Under the pieces are notes generated by a model. It made no database searches. It had not been told where the DNA came from and saw nothing but the letters and a program-made list of their open reading frames with translations. DNA of 64,000 bases, taken from positions 1 to 64,000 of the forward strand of contig NZ_JAFCJZ010000030.1 of assembly GCF_018130765.1 (NCBI RefSeq). Direction: 5' to 3'. Shown here piece by piece: positions 8,937 to 18,010 of this stretch (positions are counted from its first letter, which is position 1; every line of letters starts with the position of its first letter). The translations under genes and the position numbers were made by a program. This DNA is from Bradyrhizobium iriomotense (GTDB taxonomy: Bacteria > Pseudomonadota > Alphaproteobacteria > Rhizobiales > Xanthobacteraceae).

Positions 8937-9638
8937 CTATCCCGAGGGCGGATCGGCCTGCGAACGCTCCCGCTTCGGGCCGGTGCCCTCGGCTGCCAGC
9001 GTCGCGAAATCGATCCGAGACATTTCGACGATCGCCTTGGTGCGGCTCAGCACGTTGAGCTTGCGCAGGATGTCGGAGACGTGGACCTTCACCGTGGTCT
9101 CGGAAATCTTCAGCTCATAGGCGATCTGCTTGTTCTGCAGGCCGCGCTTGAGCATCTCGAGCACGCGCAATTGCTGCGGCGTCAGATCGTGCAGGCGCCT
9201 GATGAGATCCTGCGCGGGCCCGGCCGCGCGTTGCGGGCGGACAAGTCCGCGATAGGCGGAGGGGACACAGACCGAGCCGCGCAGCACCTCGCCGATCGAC
9301 TGCGCCAGATCCTGCTTGGACGACGATTTGAGGATGTAGCCGGAGACGCCGAGCGACAAGGCGCCGGACATGATCTGCGGATCCTGATGCCCGGATACGA
9401 TGACGACGGGGATCCTGGGAAATGCCTTGCGGATGCGGATGATGCCCGAAAGACCCGTGGTGCCCGGCATCGACAGATCGAGCAGGATGAGATCGAGCCC
9501 GGTGGTCACTGCTCCCTGCTCGAGCGCACCGTCGATCGACGTCGCCTGAAGGATCTCGGCCGCCGGCGCCACCATCTGGAGCGCGCCCTCGAGGGCTTCG
9601 CGAAACAGCGGATGATCTTCGACAATCAGAAATCGCAT
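8937..9638 (-). CDS. NarL/FixJ-type response regulator 1
   Basis: A 233-residue regulator. The receiver (1-120) has the acidic pair in FLIVEDHPLFREAL, phospho-acceptor Asp in LILLDLSMPG and Lys in YILKSSS. The LuxR-type HTH (about 165-220) contains LTPQQLRVLEMLKRGLQNKQIA. ATG 9638 is chosen over a GTG one codon upstream. It is a tandem paralogue of the regulator at 9766 and lies downstream of the PQQ dehydrogenase block on the same strand. A FixK2/FNR box lies at 9725-9738, where it could activate this gene when oxygen is low. Phosphate from the hybrid kinase at 2804 is a reasonable inference. Confidence 0.9.
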   Translation of the reverse strand: MRFLIVEDHPLFREALEGALQMVAPAAEILQATSIDGALEQGAVTTGLDLILLDLSMPGTTGLSGIIRIRKAFPRIPVVIVSGHQDPQIMSGALSLGVSGYILKSSSKQDLAQSIGEVLRGSVCVPSAYRGLVRPQRAAGPAQDLIRRLHDLTPQQLRVLEMLKRGLQNKQIAYELKISETTVKVHVSDILRKLNVLSRTKAIVEMSRIDFATLAAEGTGPKRERSQADPPSG

Positions 9639-9724
9639 CACGGATGCGCCATTCCCTGATTATTGCCCAAATTATTGCCGGGTTCGAGGTCGAAACGAGA
9701 ATGTCCCAGCCGGGTCAAACCGAC

Positions 9725-9738
9725 TTGATCCAGGTCAA
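9725..9738. promoter_or_regulatory. FixK2/FNR-type box
   Basis: TTGATCCAGGTCAA matches TTGAY-N4-RTCAA exactly. Its centre is about 93 bp upstream of the ATG of response regulator 1, leaving room for a class II promoter (box at -41.5) and a leader of about 50 nt. Confidence 0.55.
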
Positions 9739-9765
9739 GCACGACGTCAAGCACGACATCGCGCG

Positions 9766-10458
9766 TCATTGCGGCCGCCCGCGGTCGGCGCGCGCATAGG
9801 GCCGGGCCTTGGGATCGGGCAAGTCCATCTTGCCGATCTCGATGATCGCCTTGTTGCGGCTGAACAGACCGAGCTTGCGCAGGATCTCGGTGATATGCGC
9901 CTTCACCGTGGATTCGGCGAGCTGAAGCTCCTGCGCGATCTGCCGGTTCGGATAGCCGCGCCGCAGCAGATCGAGCACGCGAAGCTGCTGCGGTGTGAGC
10001 TCGCGCAGCTTGACCTCGAGCGCCTTGCTGGCCTCGGCCCGCCGCCGCTGCGGCGCCGCCACGAAGTCCTTGGGCACCGACACCGATCCCTTCAGCACGC
10101 CCTCGATCGATTGCGCCAGTTCGCGCTTCGACATCGACTTCGGCAGATAACCGGCGGCCCCCAGCTCCAGCGCCTCGCGGACGACGCGCTGGTCCTCGTC
10201 GCTCGACACGATGGCGACGGGCAGGCGCGGATAGGCCTCGCGCAACCGCAGAAAGCCGGAGAAGCCGGTCGAATCCGGCAGCAGGAGGTCGAGCAGCGCG
10301 AGGTCGATGCCCTCGCCCTGCTCGGCCGTCAGGATATGAAGGGCATCCTCGATCGACATCGCCTCGAAGATCCGCGCCTCCGGCAAGGCCAGTCGCACCG
10401 CATTGCCGAGCGCCTCGCGAAACAGCGGATGATCGTCGATGATCAGGAAACTGGTCAT
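9766..10458 (-). CDS. NarL/FixJ-type response regulator 2
   Basis: A 230-residue paralogue of the adjacent regulator. The receiver has FLIIDDHPLFREAL, phospho-acceptor Asp in LALLDLLLPD and Lys in YLPKSMS. The C-terminal LuxR HTH has LTPQQLRVLDLLRRGYPNRQIA. The ATG at 10458 is the natural start because the receiver begins at residue 2; the longer in-frame reading adds a non-homologous leader. It lies between the other regulator and the xoxJ-like fusion gene, all on one strand. Confidence 0.9.
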   Translation of the reverse strand: MTSFLIIDDHPLFREALGNAVRLALPEARIFEAMSIEDALHILTAEQGEGIDLALLDLLLPDSTGFSGFLRLREAYPRLPVAIVSSDEDQRVVREALELGAAGYLPKSMSKRELAQSIEGVLKGSVSVPKDFVAAPQRRRAEASKALEVKLRELTPQQLRVLDLLRRGYPNRQIAQELQLAESTVKAHITEILRKLGLFSRNKAIIEIGKMDLPDPKARPYARADRGRPQ

Positions 10459-10611
10459 GGCGCCTTCACAGGACTGCACCGCCGAATAATGCACCGTACA
10501 GGCATCCACCGCCGGAGCGGAAGAGGCCGAACCATGCGGCACCCGTCCGGCACCGGGATGGCACCGGATGGACGCTAGCACATCCTCCCGATCGGGCTCG
10601 GTCAAGATCGT

Positions 10612-11799
10612 TCAGTCGTTCGATTCGGACTGGACCGTCAGCAGGAAGGAATAGATGTTGTCAAACTGGTCGTCGGTGAAGACCTCCTTCCAGGCCGGCA
10701 TGCCCTTGGCCGGCCGGCCCTCATGCACGGTCGTCCAGAACTTCTCGCGCATCTCGTCGCCGTAACGGTGACGCAGCAGCCGTAGATCGATCTTCCGCTC
10801 GCTCTGGATCGCGTCGGGACCGTGGCAATGCGCACAGGTTCCGTTGAAGATCTCCTTGCCCGCGCCGACAGCCTCCGCGCCTGGCGCGGCCGCGTCGCCC
10901 TTGGTCTCGGTCGCCACCACATTGGCGACCTGCGCCACGCTGGTTCCGGTTCCGGTCCCCGTCGTCGTTCCCGCCGGCACCGTCCGGCCCTCGCCGAAGC
11001 GAACCGGCTCGCCAGTCGGCAGGCCGTATTTCGCTGCGAGCTCGCCGATCGTCCTCTGAAGCTGCGGCAGCACGGCATCGACGCGATCACGCAGGTCCGT
11101 CGAGGTCTTCGCAAAACCGATGGCGGCGTCCCATGACAGGCCTTCGCCTTCGGTGAGCTCGATCTGATAGCGACTGTTGTAGCTGGTCTTGTTCAGCCAG
11201 CCGGCGACCGGCCCCCAGATGAAGGCGACGTCGGCCCTGCCCTGGTCGAGCGCCTGCATGCCTTCCTCGGGCGACAGCACCGTCACCTTCTGGATGTCGT
11301 CGCGGCTCGCGAGCAGGTTTTGCGGCGTGCTGGCGAACTGCACGGCAACACGTTTGCCCTTGAGGCCGTCGATGCCGCCGAGGGCCAGCCCCTTGGCGGC
11401 GACGAGGGCATAGCCCTCCTTCGCGACGGTGCTGGAGAAGATCACGGCCGGTCCCATGAAATCCTCGGACCGCGGCAGCCCGATCATGGCGTCGCATTGC
11501 TTGCCGAGCAGGGTGACGCGCACGGTGCGCTTGCCGAAATAGGATTTGTACCAGTCGTAGGCGATCGGCCGGCCGAGCGCCTGCGCCAGCGCCTGCCCAA
11601 TCTCGACATAGAAGCCCGGCTGCGACGGACTATCGCTCGAGAATGGAAGGTTGGTCGGATCGGCGCAGAGACGGAGCGGCTGTGCCTCGTCGGCGTGTAG
11701 CGGCGAGGCCGGAACGATCAGCGCCGCGGCGGCACATGCGAGCAAGGCCGAGATGGAGCGGCGTCGGCTCGCACCGATGGCAGAATGATTGGCACGCAT
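10612..11799 (-). CDS. XoxJ-like periplasmic binding protein fused to cytochrome c
   Basis: A 395-residue exported protein. A signal peptide (about 1-37) precedes a type 2 periplasmic substrate-binding domain (about 40-265, LRLCADPTNLPFSSDSP). This is the domain of MoxJ/XoxJ proteins, which are encoded with PQQ methanol dehydrogenases and assist the dehydrogenase. After a Thr/Gly/Ala-rich linker (about 272-310) comes a class I cytochrome c with CAHCH (Cys322, Cys325, His326) and a Met in KGMPAW as likely distal ligand. XoxG is normally a separate cytochrome that accepts electrons from XoxF, so one polypeptide seems to combine J and G roles. That functional reading is inference; the domain content is visible. 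Confidence 0.87.
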   Translation of the reverse strand: MRANHSAIGASRRRSISALLACAAAALIVPASPLHADEAQPLRLCADPTNLPFSSDSPSQPGFYVEIGQALAQALGRPIAYDWYKSYFGKRTVRVTLLGKQCDAMIGLPRSEDFMGPAVIFSSTVAKEGYALVAAKGLALGGIDGLKGKRVAVQFASTPQNLLASRDDIQKVTVLSPEEGMQALDQGRADVAFIWGPVAGWLNKTSYNSRYQIELTEGEGLSWDAAIGFAKTSTDLRDRVDAVLPQLQRTIGELAAKYGLPTGEPVRFGEGRTVPAGTTTGTGTGTSVAQVANVVATETKGDAAAPGAEAVGAGKEIFNGTCAHCHGPDAIQSERKIDLRLLRHRYGDEMREKFWTTVHEGRPAKGMPAWKEVFTDDQFDNIYSFLLTVQSESND

Positions 11800-11894
11800 C
11801 CTCGTCTCCCATAGCGTTGTTGGGCCGGAGTTCGTTGAGCCAGGCGCGGCGGCATCAGGCGTCGGCCGATGCCGCGACTAAAGTCTGGAAAAAG

Positions 11895-11933
11895 CGCGCG
11901 CGTATCCCGTCACCTCGAGAGGATACGCGCGCG
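11895..11933 (-). terminator. Intrinsic terminator of the PQQ dehydrogenase gene
   Basis: A 13-bp GC-rich stem (arms 11895-11907 and 11921-11933, core GCGCGCGTATCC) with a 13-nt loop is followed on the minus strand by five T residues. It starts 6 bp after the dehydrogenase stop, so the downstream xoxJ-like gene probably has its own promoter or depends on read-through. Confidence 0.85.
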
Positions 11934-11938
11934 AGTGG

Positions 11939-13654
11939 TCACTGGACGGAGAACACGAAGAGCGAACCGCCCTCGGGAGCTGCGGCCGTCATCTTCTTTC
12001 CTACCTCGCCCAGGAACGCCGGCAGCGCAGCCGTGCGGCCGACAACGATGGCGACATATTGCTTGCCGTCGACCTGGTAAGTCACCGGACCCGCGCCGAT
12101 GCCGGAGCCGAGATTCTTGCTCCACAGCACCTTGCCGGACTTCGCATCGATGGCACGGAAGTCGCCATGGATGTTGCCGGCAAACACGAGGCCGCCGCCG
12201 GTGGTCAGCGTGCCGCCGTTGAACGGCAGGTCTTCCTTGATCGACCAGACCTTCTTCTGCGCGACCGGATCCCAGGCCACGAGCTCGCCGAGGAAGCCGC
12301 CGGGGCCTTCCTTGGTCGGGAATTCGGCGCCGAGATAGAACACGCCGCGCTTGTAGGCGACATCGGAGACCGACCAGTCCATGCAGACATTGTTGGACGG
12401 GATGTAGACGAGTCCGGTCTGCGGATTGAACGACATCGGCTGCCAGTTCTTGCCGCCGATCAGGTTCGGGCAGATGTCCTTGGCGGGATGATTCGGCCCG
12501 GGCCGCTTGTCGGGATCCTCGACCGCGCGCATCGTGGCGACGTCCCATTTCTTGGCCCAGTTGGAGAACACGTATTTCTCCGCCGACAACACCTTACCGG
12601 TCTCGCGGTTGGCGACGAAGAAGTAGCCATTGCGATCCGCCTTCATCAGCGCCGGAACTGTGCTGCCGCCGATCTTCAGATCCGCGAGCACGGCTTCATT
12701 GACGCCGTCATAGTCCCAGGCATCGGCCGGCGTGGTCTGGATGTGCCACTTGATCTTGCCGGTGTTGGGATCGAACGCCACCGTCGAGGCGGTGTAGAGG
12801 TTGGTCAGCTTGCCGAAATTGCCGTCGCCGGTCGACCGCACCGCGGTGTTCCACGGGCCGGGATTGCTGGTGCCCCAATATACCGTGTCGCTCTTCGGAT
12901 CGTAGGAGCCGACCAGCCAGGCCGCGCCGCCGCCATGCTGGGCGGAGTCGCCCTTCCAGGAGTCGCCACCGGGCTCATCCGGCGAAGGAACGGTGAAGGT
13001 CTGCCACAGCTGCTTGCCGGTGTTGATGTCGAAGGCCTGCAGCGAGCCGCGCACGCCGTATTCGCCGCCGCCGAAGCCGGTGATGACCTTGTCGCGCACG
13101 ACAAGCGGCGGCGAGGTGATGACCGACCCCTGCTTGTAGTCGACCACCTTCGCCGTCCACAGCGCCTTGCCGGTCGCGGCATCCAGCGCCGTCAGCTTGC
13201 CGTCGAGGCGGCCGACGAAGATCTTGCCGTCGGCATAGGTGACGCCGCGATTGTTCACGTCGCAGCAGGCGTATTGCAGCACGTCCTCGGGAATGTCGGG
13301 CTCCCAGGTCCATTTGCGCGCACCGGTGGCCGCATCGAGCGCATAGACGTATTTCGGGCCCCAGGAGCTCGAAACGTAGAGCGTGTTGCCGATGACGATC
13401 GGCGAGGATTCGTTCGAGCGCAGCGACGCCAGCGAGAACGAATAGGCGAGCGTCAGCTTGCCGGCGTTCTCGGTGTTGATCTGCTTCAGCGGGCTGAAGC
13501 GCGTGTTGCCGTAGTCGTGGCCGGCGACGGCCCACTGGTTCGCATCCGATTGCGCCTTGAGCACGGTCTCGTTGGCGCGAGTGCCGGATGTAACGGCGGC
13601 GAGCATCGCAATCATCGAGATGCCAGCCAAGAAGCCCTTCGTTCCAAAGGTCAT
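11939..13654 (-). CDS. PQQ-dependent alcohol dehydrogenase, lanthanide-type signature
   Basis: A 571-residue periplasmic quinoprotein with a signal peptide (about 1-28) and an eight-bladed propeller built from repeated W-motifs (AxDxxTGxxxW). Vicinal cysteines Cys130-Cys131 can form the strained disulfide over PQQ. Expected metal ligands are Glu198, Asn264 and Asp314. Asp316 in WDYD gives the Asp-x-Asp arrangement that separates lanthanide XoxF/PedH enzymes from calcium MxaF/ExaA enzymes, which have Ala, Ser or Thr there. It is slightly shorter than typical XoxF (about 600). Likely substrate is methanol or another primary alcohol with a cytochrome c acceptor. XoxF versus a PedH-like ethanol enzyme cannot be settled by eye. 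Confidence 0.88.
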   Translation of the reverse strand: MTFGTKGFLAGISMIAMLAAVTSGTRANETVLKAQSDANQWAVAGHDYGNTRFSPLKQINTENAGKLTLAYSFSLASLRSNESSPIVIGNTLYVSSSWGPKYVYALDAATGARKWTWEPDIPEDVLQYACCDVNNRGVTYADGKIFVGRLDGKLTALDAATGKALWTAKVVDYKQGSVITSPPLVVRDKVITGFGGGEYGVRGSLQAFDINTGKQLWQTFTVPSPDEPGGDSWKGDSAQHGGGAAWLVGSYDPKSDTVYWGTSNPGPWNTAVRSTGDGNFGKLTNLYTASTVAFDPNTGKIKWHIQTTPADAWDYDGVNEAVLADLKIGGSTVPALMKADRNGYFFVANRETGKVLSAEKYVFSNWAKKWDVATMRAVEDPDKRPGPNHPAKDICPNLIGGKNWQPMSFNPQTGLVYIPSNNVCMDWSVSDVAYKRGVFYLGAEFPTKEGPGGFLGELVAWDPVAQKKVWSIKEDLPFNGGTLTTGGGLVFAGNIHGDFRAIDAKSGKVLWSKNLGSGIGAGPVTYQVDGKQYVAIVVGRTAALPAFLGEVGKKMTAAAPEGGSLFVFSVQ

Positions 13655-13766
13655 GTATTCCCTCCGCGATGTTGTTGTGCACGCCTCGTTGGGCGCCTGA
13701 GCGCGCTGCGCTCGTGATGTGCAGTTTGCCTGCGAGCCATCGTTCGAAATTACAGCATCGCCTTTT

Positions 13767-13787
13767 CGCGCTTAGTATAGGCGGAAG
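13767..13787 (-). promoter_or_regulatory. Candidate shared regulatory motif, copy 1
   Basis: Read on the minus strand this is CTTCCGCCTATACTAAGCGCG. It shares CTTCCGCCTA and a following AC-AAG...CGCG pattern with 14710-14734, read on the plus strand. Both lie in upstream regions of dehydrogenase genes. The binding protein is unknown; the nearby LuxR-type regulators are candidates. Confidence 0.4.
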
Positions 13788-13905
13788 GTAGTAGTGCATA
13801 TCATCGGCAGCTTTCGCCGCTCATCTCGTTGTCCTGACTTGCGTCTTGCCCGTATTTTTCAGCCCGAAATGCGGCATCGGATTACGGCAAGACCAAGACT
13901 CAACC

Positions 13906-13952
13906 GTCGTCCCGGACAAACCGAGCGAAGCGACGTGCAGATCCGGGACGAC
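13906..13952. repeat. Short copy of palindromic repeat A
   Basis: GTCGTCCCGGA at one end and TCCGGGACGAC at the other form an 11-bp inverted repeat. These are the same terminal sequences as the long copies at 20156-20342 and 30484-30669. This is a deleted or minimal form. Confidence 0.75.
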
Positions 13953-13983
13953 GACTGAGGTGAGAGGGTACCGCGCGCATCGG

Positions 13984-14433
13984 TCAGGATGATGGCGCTA
14001 CCACCGCCGCAAAACTTTCGAAGAAGTTCGCGGCGAGTTTTCGCGACGTCGAGTCGATCAGCCGCGAGCCGAGCTGTGCGAGCTTGCCGCCGATCTGCGC
14101 GTCGGCCTCGTAATGCAGGATGGTGACATCGGGCGATTCTTCTTCCAGCCTGACCTTCGCGCCGCCCTTGGCAAAGCCCGCGACGCCGCCGGCGCCTTCG
14201 CCGACGATGCGGTAGCCGTTGGGCGCATCGATATCGGTCAGCGTCACCTTGCCGCTGAACGTCGCCTTCACCGGGCCGACCTTCAGCACCACGGTCGCCG
14301 TCATCTCCGTCGGCGATGCCATCTCGAGCGATTGGCAGCCGGGAATGCAGCGTCTGAGAATATCGGGATCGTTGAGCGCAGCCCACACCGTGGCCTTCGA
14401 CGCCGGGATCCGCTGACTGTCGTTCATCTGCAT
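13984..14433 (-). CDS. coxG: CoxG-like SRPBCC protein (CO dehydrogenase subunit G family)
   Basis: A 149-residue protein of the SRPBCC (START-like) fold, CoxG family, with the family pattern VWAALNDPDILRRCIPGCQSLE near the N-terminus. CoxG in carboxydotrophs anchors the CO dehydrogenase to the membrane, but the family also accompanies other molybdenum hydroxylases. The ATG at 14433 has AAAAGGGG 8 nt upstream and is preferred to a GTG at 14442. It is transcribed away from the coxS-coxL-coxM genes that it probably serves. Confidence 0.85.
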   Translation of the reverse strand: MQMNDSQRIPASKATVWAALNDPDILRRCIPGCQSLEMASPTEMTATVVLKVGPVKATFSGKVTLTDIDAPNGYRIVGEGAGGVAGFAKGGAKVRLEEESPDVTILHYEADAQIGGKLAQLGSRLIDSTSRKLAANFFESFAAVVAPSS

Positions 14434-15082
14434 CGCTTCCACCCCTTTTGGCTGTTGCTTGTACGGTTCGACTAGGGGGGCGCCCGGCTGCGATCAATCG
14501 CCAGGAAGTACTAGTCCTGCTTTGCCGCGTCTCATTCATTCAAAGGCATTGCGGGGCGCGACCAACGGGTCCGCGCGAAGCGCGGCCCGATGACAGACTC
14601 CGTTGCGCGCCAGGAATGGCGGAATGGGGCGTCGGCGTCGCAACACCCGGACGTCCCGGCCGGCGACGTCTCGCTGCATCGCAGCGAACAAAATCAATGA
14701 CTTAGATAGCTTCCGCCTACTACCAAGATCGCGATTACAAGGGCGTGAGCGCGTGCTCCTATTCGTGACAAGGAACTAGGCATCAAAGGGAGGAGCGACG
14801 CGCGAGGCGCGCGACGTCCAAGGCCAGCGCTCAAGGCCAGCGCTTCGCGCGATAGCGGTTGAGCGCAGGCCGCATCTGACGACATGGACACCGTTTTCGC
14901 AAGCTCATTGCAAGGTCGCGCCATGCGCTGGTGACGGCGCGACATGTCGTGACCGAATCGTGCGTCTGCGACAGCCGCCACGATGACCTTTCCATGACGC
15001 GCGGCCACCAAAATCCCAGTTGCAAAGTTCCGTTCGCGCTGTCTCTAATTAGAATAACTACAAACATTCGGGAGGTACTCAC
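14434..15082. other. 650-bp divergent intergenic region
   Basis: This separates coxG from coxS. No convincing gene is seen on either strand. It contains the motif at 14710-14734 and a small hairpin around 14570-14592 (GCGCGAAGCGCG core). The AT-richer stretch TCTAATTAGAATAACTAC just before coxS probably belongs to its promoter. Confidence 0.5.
14710..14734 (+). promoter_or_regulatory. Candidate shared regulatory motif, copy 2
   Basis: It begins CTTCCGCCTACTACCAAG and ends ATCGCGA. It matches 13767-13787 in inverted orientation, with an identical 10-bp core. It lies about 350 bp upstream of coxS and about 280 bp upstream of coxG. Confidence 0.4.
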
Positions 15083-15568
<486 letters not shown>

Positions 15569-15652
15569 GCGGCGCGCCTCGAAAGAAGAACCACCGCCGC
15601 AGCTGCCGATGGACAGCGCGGTCAAAACAATTTCCGGTCGGGAGGACCAGAC

Positions 15653-17995
15653 ATGGGTGTTGAAGGCATCGGCGCGCGCGTCGTGCGCAAGGAAGACAAG
15701 CGTTTCATCACCGGCAAGGGCCGGTATGTGGACGACATCAAATTGCTGGGCATGACCCATGCCCATTTCATCCGCAGCCCGCATGCGCATGCCAAGGTGA
15801 AGGGGATCGACTCCTCCGCCGCGCTGAAGATGCCGGGTGTGGTCGCAGTGCTCACAGGCCAGCAGCTCGTCGACGACAAGGTCGGCAACCTCATCTGCGG
15901 CTGGGCCATCACCTCCAAGGACGGCAGCCCGATGAAGATGGGCGCCTGGCCGGCGATGGCGCCGGAGACGGTGCGCTTCGTCGGTCAGGCCGTCGCGGTC
16001 GTGATCGCCGACAGCAAGAATCTGGCGCGCGACGCGGCGGAAGCCGTCGTGGTCGATTACGAGGAGCTTCCCGCGGTTGCCGACGTCCACGCCGCCATCA
16101 AGGCCGGCGCGCCGCAGCTTCATCCCGAGGCTCCCGGCAACCAGGTCTATGACTGGGTGATCGGCGACGAAGGCGCGACGGATGCCGCCTTCGCCAAGGC
16201 CGCCAATGTCGTGAAGCTCGACGTCACCAACAACCGCCTCGCGCCGAACGCGATGGAGCCGCGCGCGGCGATCGCCGACTACGACGCGGCGGAAGAGCAT
16301 TTCACGCTCTACACGACGTCGCAGAACCCGCACGTCGCCCGCCTCGTGCTGTCGGCGTTCTACAACATCGCCCCCGAGCACAAGCTGCGCGTGATCGCGC
16401 CCGACGTCGGCGGCGGCTTCGGCTCGAAGATCTTCATCTACCCGGAAGAGATGGTGGCGCTGTGGGCCTCCAAGAAGGTCGGCCGTCCGGTGAAGTGGAC
16501 CGGCGACCGCACCGAGGCCTTCCTCACCGACGCGCATGGCCGCGACCATGTTACCCATGCCGAGATGGCGTTCGACGCCAACAACAAGATCACCGGCTTC
16601 AAGGTGAAGACCTACGCCAATTTCGGCGCCTACATGTCGCTGTTCTCGTCCTCGGTGCCGACCTATCTCTACGCGACGCTGCTGTCGGGTCAGTACAACA
16701 TCCCGGCGATCCATGCCGAGGTGATCGGCGTCTACACCAACACCACGCCGGTCGACGCCTATCGCGGCGCGGGCCGTCCCGAGGCGAGCTATCTGATTGA
16801 GCGGTTGATGGAGACGGCGGCGCGGCAGCTGAAGGTCGATCCGGCGGCGCTGCGCCGGGCCAACTTCATCACCCAGTTCCCGCACCAGACGCCCGTGATC
16901 ATGGCCTATGACACCGGCGACTTTAACGCCTCGCTCGACGCCGCGATGAAGGCGATCGACTATGCCGGCTTCGCCGCGCGCAAGGCGCAAGCAAAGTCGC
17001 AAGGCAAGCTTCGCGGCATCGGCGTGTCCTGCTACATCGAGGCCTGCGGCATCGCGCCGTCGAAGGCTGTCGGTAGCCTCGGCGCCGGCGTCGGCCTGTG
17101 GGAATCGGCCGAGGTACGCGTCAACCCGGTCGGCACCATCGAGATCCTGACGGGCTCGCACAGCCACGGCCAGGGTCATGAGACGACGTTCTGCCAGCTC
17201 GTTGCCGATCGCCTGGGTGTTCCCATCAGCCAGGTCTCGATCGTCCACGGCGACACCGACAAGGTGCAGTTCGGCATGGGCACCTATGGCTCGCGCTCGG
17301 CGGCCGTCGGTCTCACCGCGATCCTGAAGGCGATGGAGAAGGTCGAATCCAAGGCCAAGAAGATCGCAGCGCATGCGCTGGAGGCGTCGGAAGCCGACAT
17401 CGTCATCGAGAACGGCGAGTTCAAGGTGACCGGCACCGACAAGGCGATCGCCTTCCCGATGGTCGCTCTCGCAGCCTATACCGCGCACAATCTGCCTGAC
17501 GGGATGGAGCCCGGCCTGAAGGAAAGCGCCTTCTACGATCCGACCAACTTCACCTTCCCGGCCGGCACCTATATCTGCGAGCTCGAGGTCGATCCCGGCA
17601 CCGGCAAGACCTCCTTCGTCAACTTCGTCGCGGCCGACGATTTCGGCCGGCTGATCAACCCGATGATCGTCGAGGGCCAGGTCCATGGCGGCCTGGTTCA
17701 AGGCATCGGACAGGCGCTGCTCGAGCACGCGATCTACGATGTCAACGGCCAGCCGGTCACGGCCTCGTTCATGGACTACGCCATGCCGCGCGCCGACGAT
17801 GTGCCCTCGTTCAACCTCTCCCACACCACGACGCTGTGCCCGGGCAATCCGCTGGGCATCAAGGGTTGCGGTGAGGCCGGCGCGATCGGGGCGTCAGCGG
17901 CCGTGATCAACGCGATCACGGATGCGATCGGCAAGAACAACCTGGAAATGCCCGCAACCCCGGATCGGGTGTGGCGCACGATCAACGCGGCTTAA
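15653..17995 (+). CDS. coxL: Form II aerobic CO dehydrogenase-type large subunit
   Basis: A 780-residue xanthine-oxidase-family catalytic subunit that binds molybdopterin cytosine dinucleotide. The active-site loop reads AYRGAGR (about residues 369-375), the form II (BMS) signature. It lacks the Cys-containing AYXCSFR loop of authentic form I CO dehydrogenases, whose Cys binds Cu. Other family motifs are GGGFGSK and the C-terminal GCGEAG with the catalytic Glu. Form II enzymes often oxidise aldehydes, purines or N-heterocycles, so CO oxidation should not be assumed. ATG 15653 follows GGGAGGACCAGAC. Confidence 0.9.
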   Translation: MGVEGIGARVVRKEDKRFITGKGRYVDDIKLLGMTHAHFIRSPHAHAKVKGIDSSAALKMPGVVAVLTGQQLVDDKVGNLICGWAITSKDGSPMKMGAWPAMAPETVRFVGQAVAVVIADSKNLARDAAEAVVVDYEELPAVADVHAAIKAGAPQLHPEAPGNQVYDWVIGDEGATDAAFAKAANVVKLDVTNNRLAPNAMEPRAAIADYDAAEEHFTLYTTSQNPHVARLVLSAFYNIAPEHKLRVIAPDVGGGFGSKIFIYPEEMVALWASKKVGRPVKWTGDRTEAFLTDAHGRDHVTHAEMAFDANNKITGFKVKTYANFGAYMSLFSSSVPTYLYATLLSGQYNIPAIHAEVIGVYTNTTPVDAYRGAGRPEASYLIERLMETAARQLKVDPAALRRANFITQFPHQTPVIMAYDTGDFNASLDAAMKAIDYAGFAARKAQAKSQGKLRGIGVSCYIEACGIAPSKAVGSLGAGVGLWESAEVRVNPVGTIEILTGSHSHGQGHETTFCQLVADRLGVPISQVSIVHGDTDKVQFGMGTYGSRSAAVGLTAILKAMEKVESKAKKIAAHALEASEADIVIENGEFKVTGTDKAIAFPMVALAAYTAHNLPDGMEPGLKESAFYDPTNFTFPAGTYICELEVDPGTGKTSFVNFVAADDFGRLINPMIVEGQVHGGLVQGIGQALLEHAIYDVNGQPVTASFMDYAMPRADDVPSFNLSHTTTLCPGNPLGIKGCGEAGAIGASAAVINAITDAIGKNNLEMPATPDRVWRTINAA

Positions 17996-18010
17996 GAGGG
18001 AGGAACGAAG

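Larger units (their letters stand above)
13655..13983. other. Intergenic region upstream of the PQQ dehydrogenase
   Basis: No gene is seen. It holds the putative regulatory motif at 13767-13787, about 115-130 bp upstream of the dehydrogenase ATG, and a short palindromic repeat at 13906-13952. The promoter itself was not identified with confidence. Confidence 0.5.

Noticed and set aside
12059..13717. A 552-codon open frame antisense to the PQQ dehydrogenase
   Set aside because: A shadow of the dehydrogenase; no domain and atypical composition.
15653..17995. Calling the large subunit a true carbon monoxide dehydrogenase
   Set aside because: The active-site loop is AYRGAGR (form II); the Cys-containing form I loop is absent.
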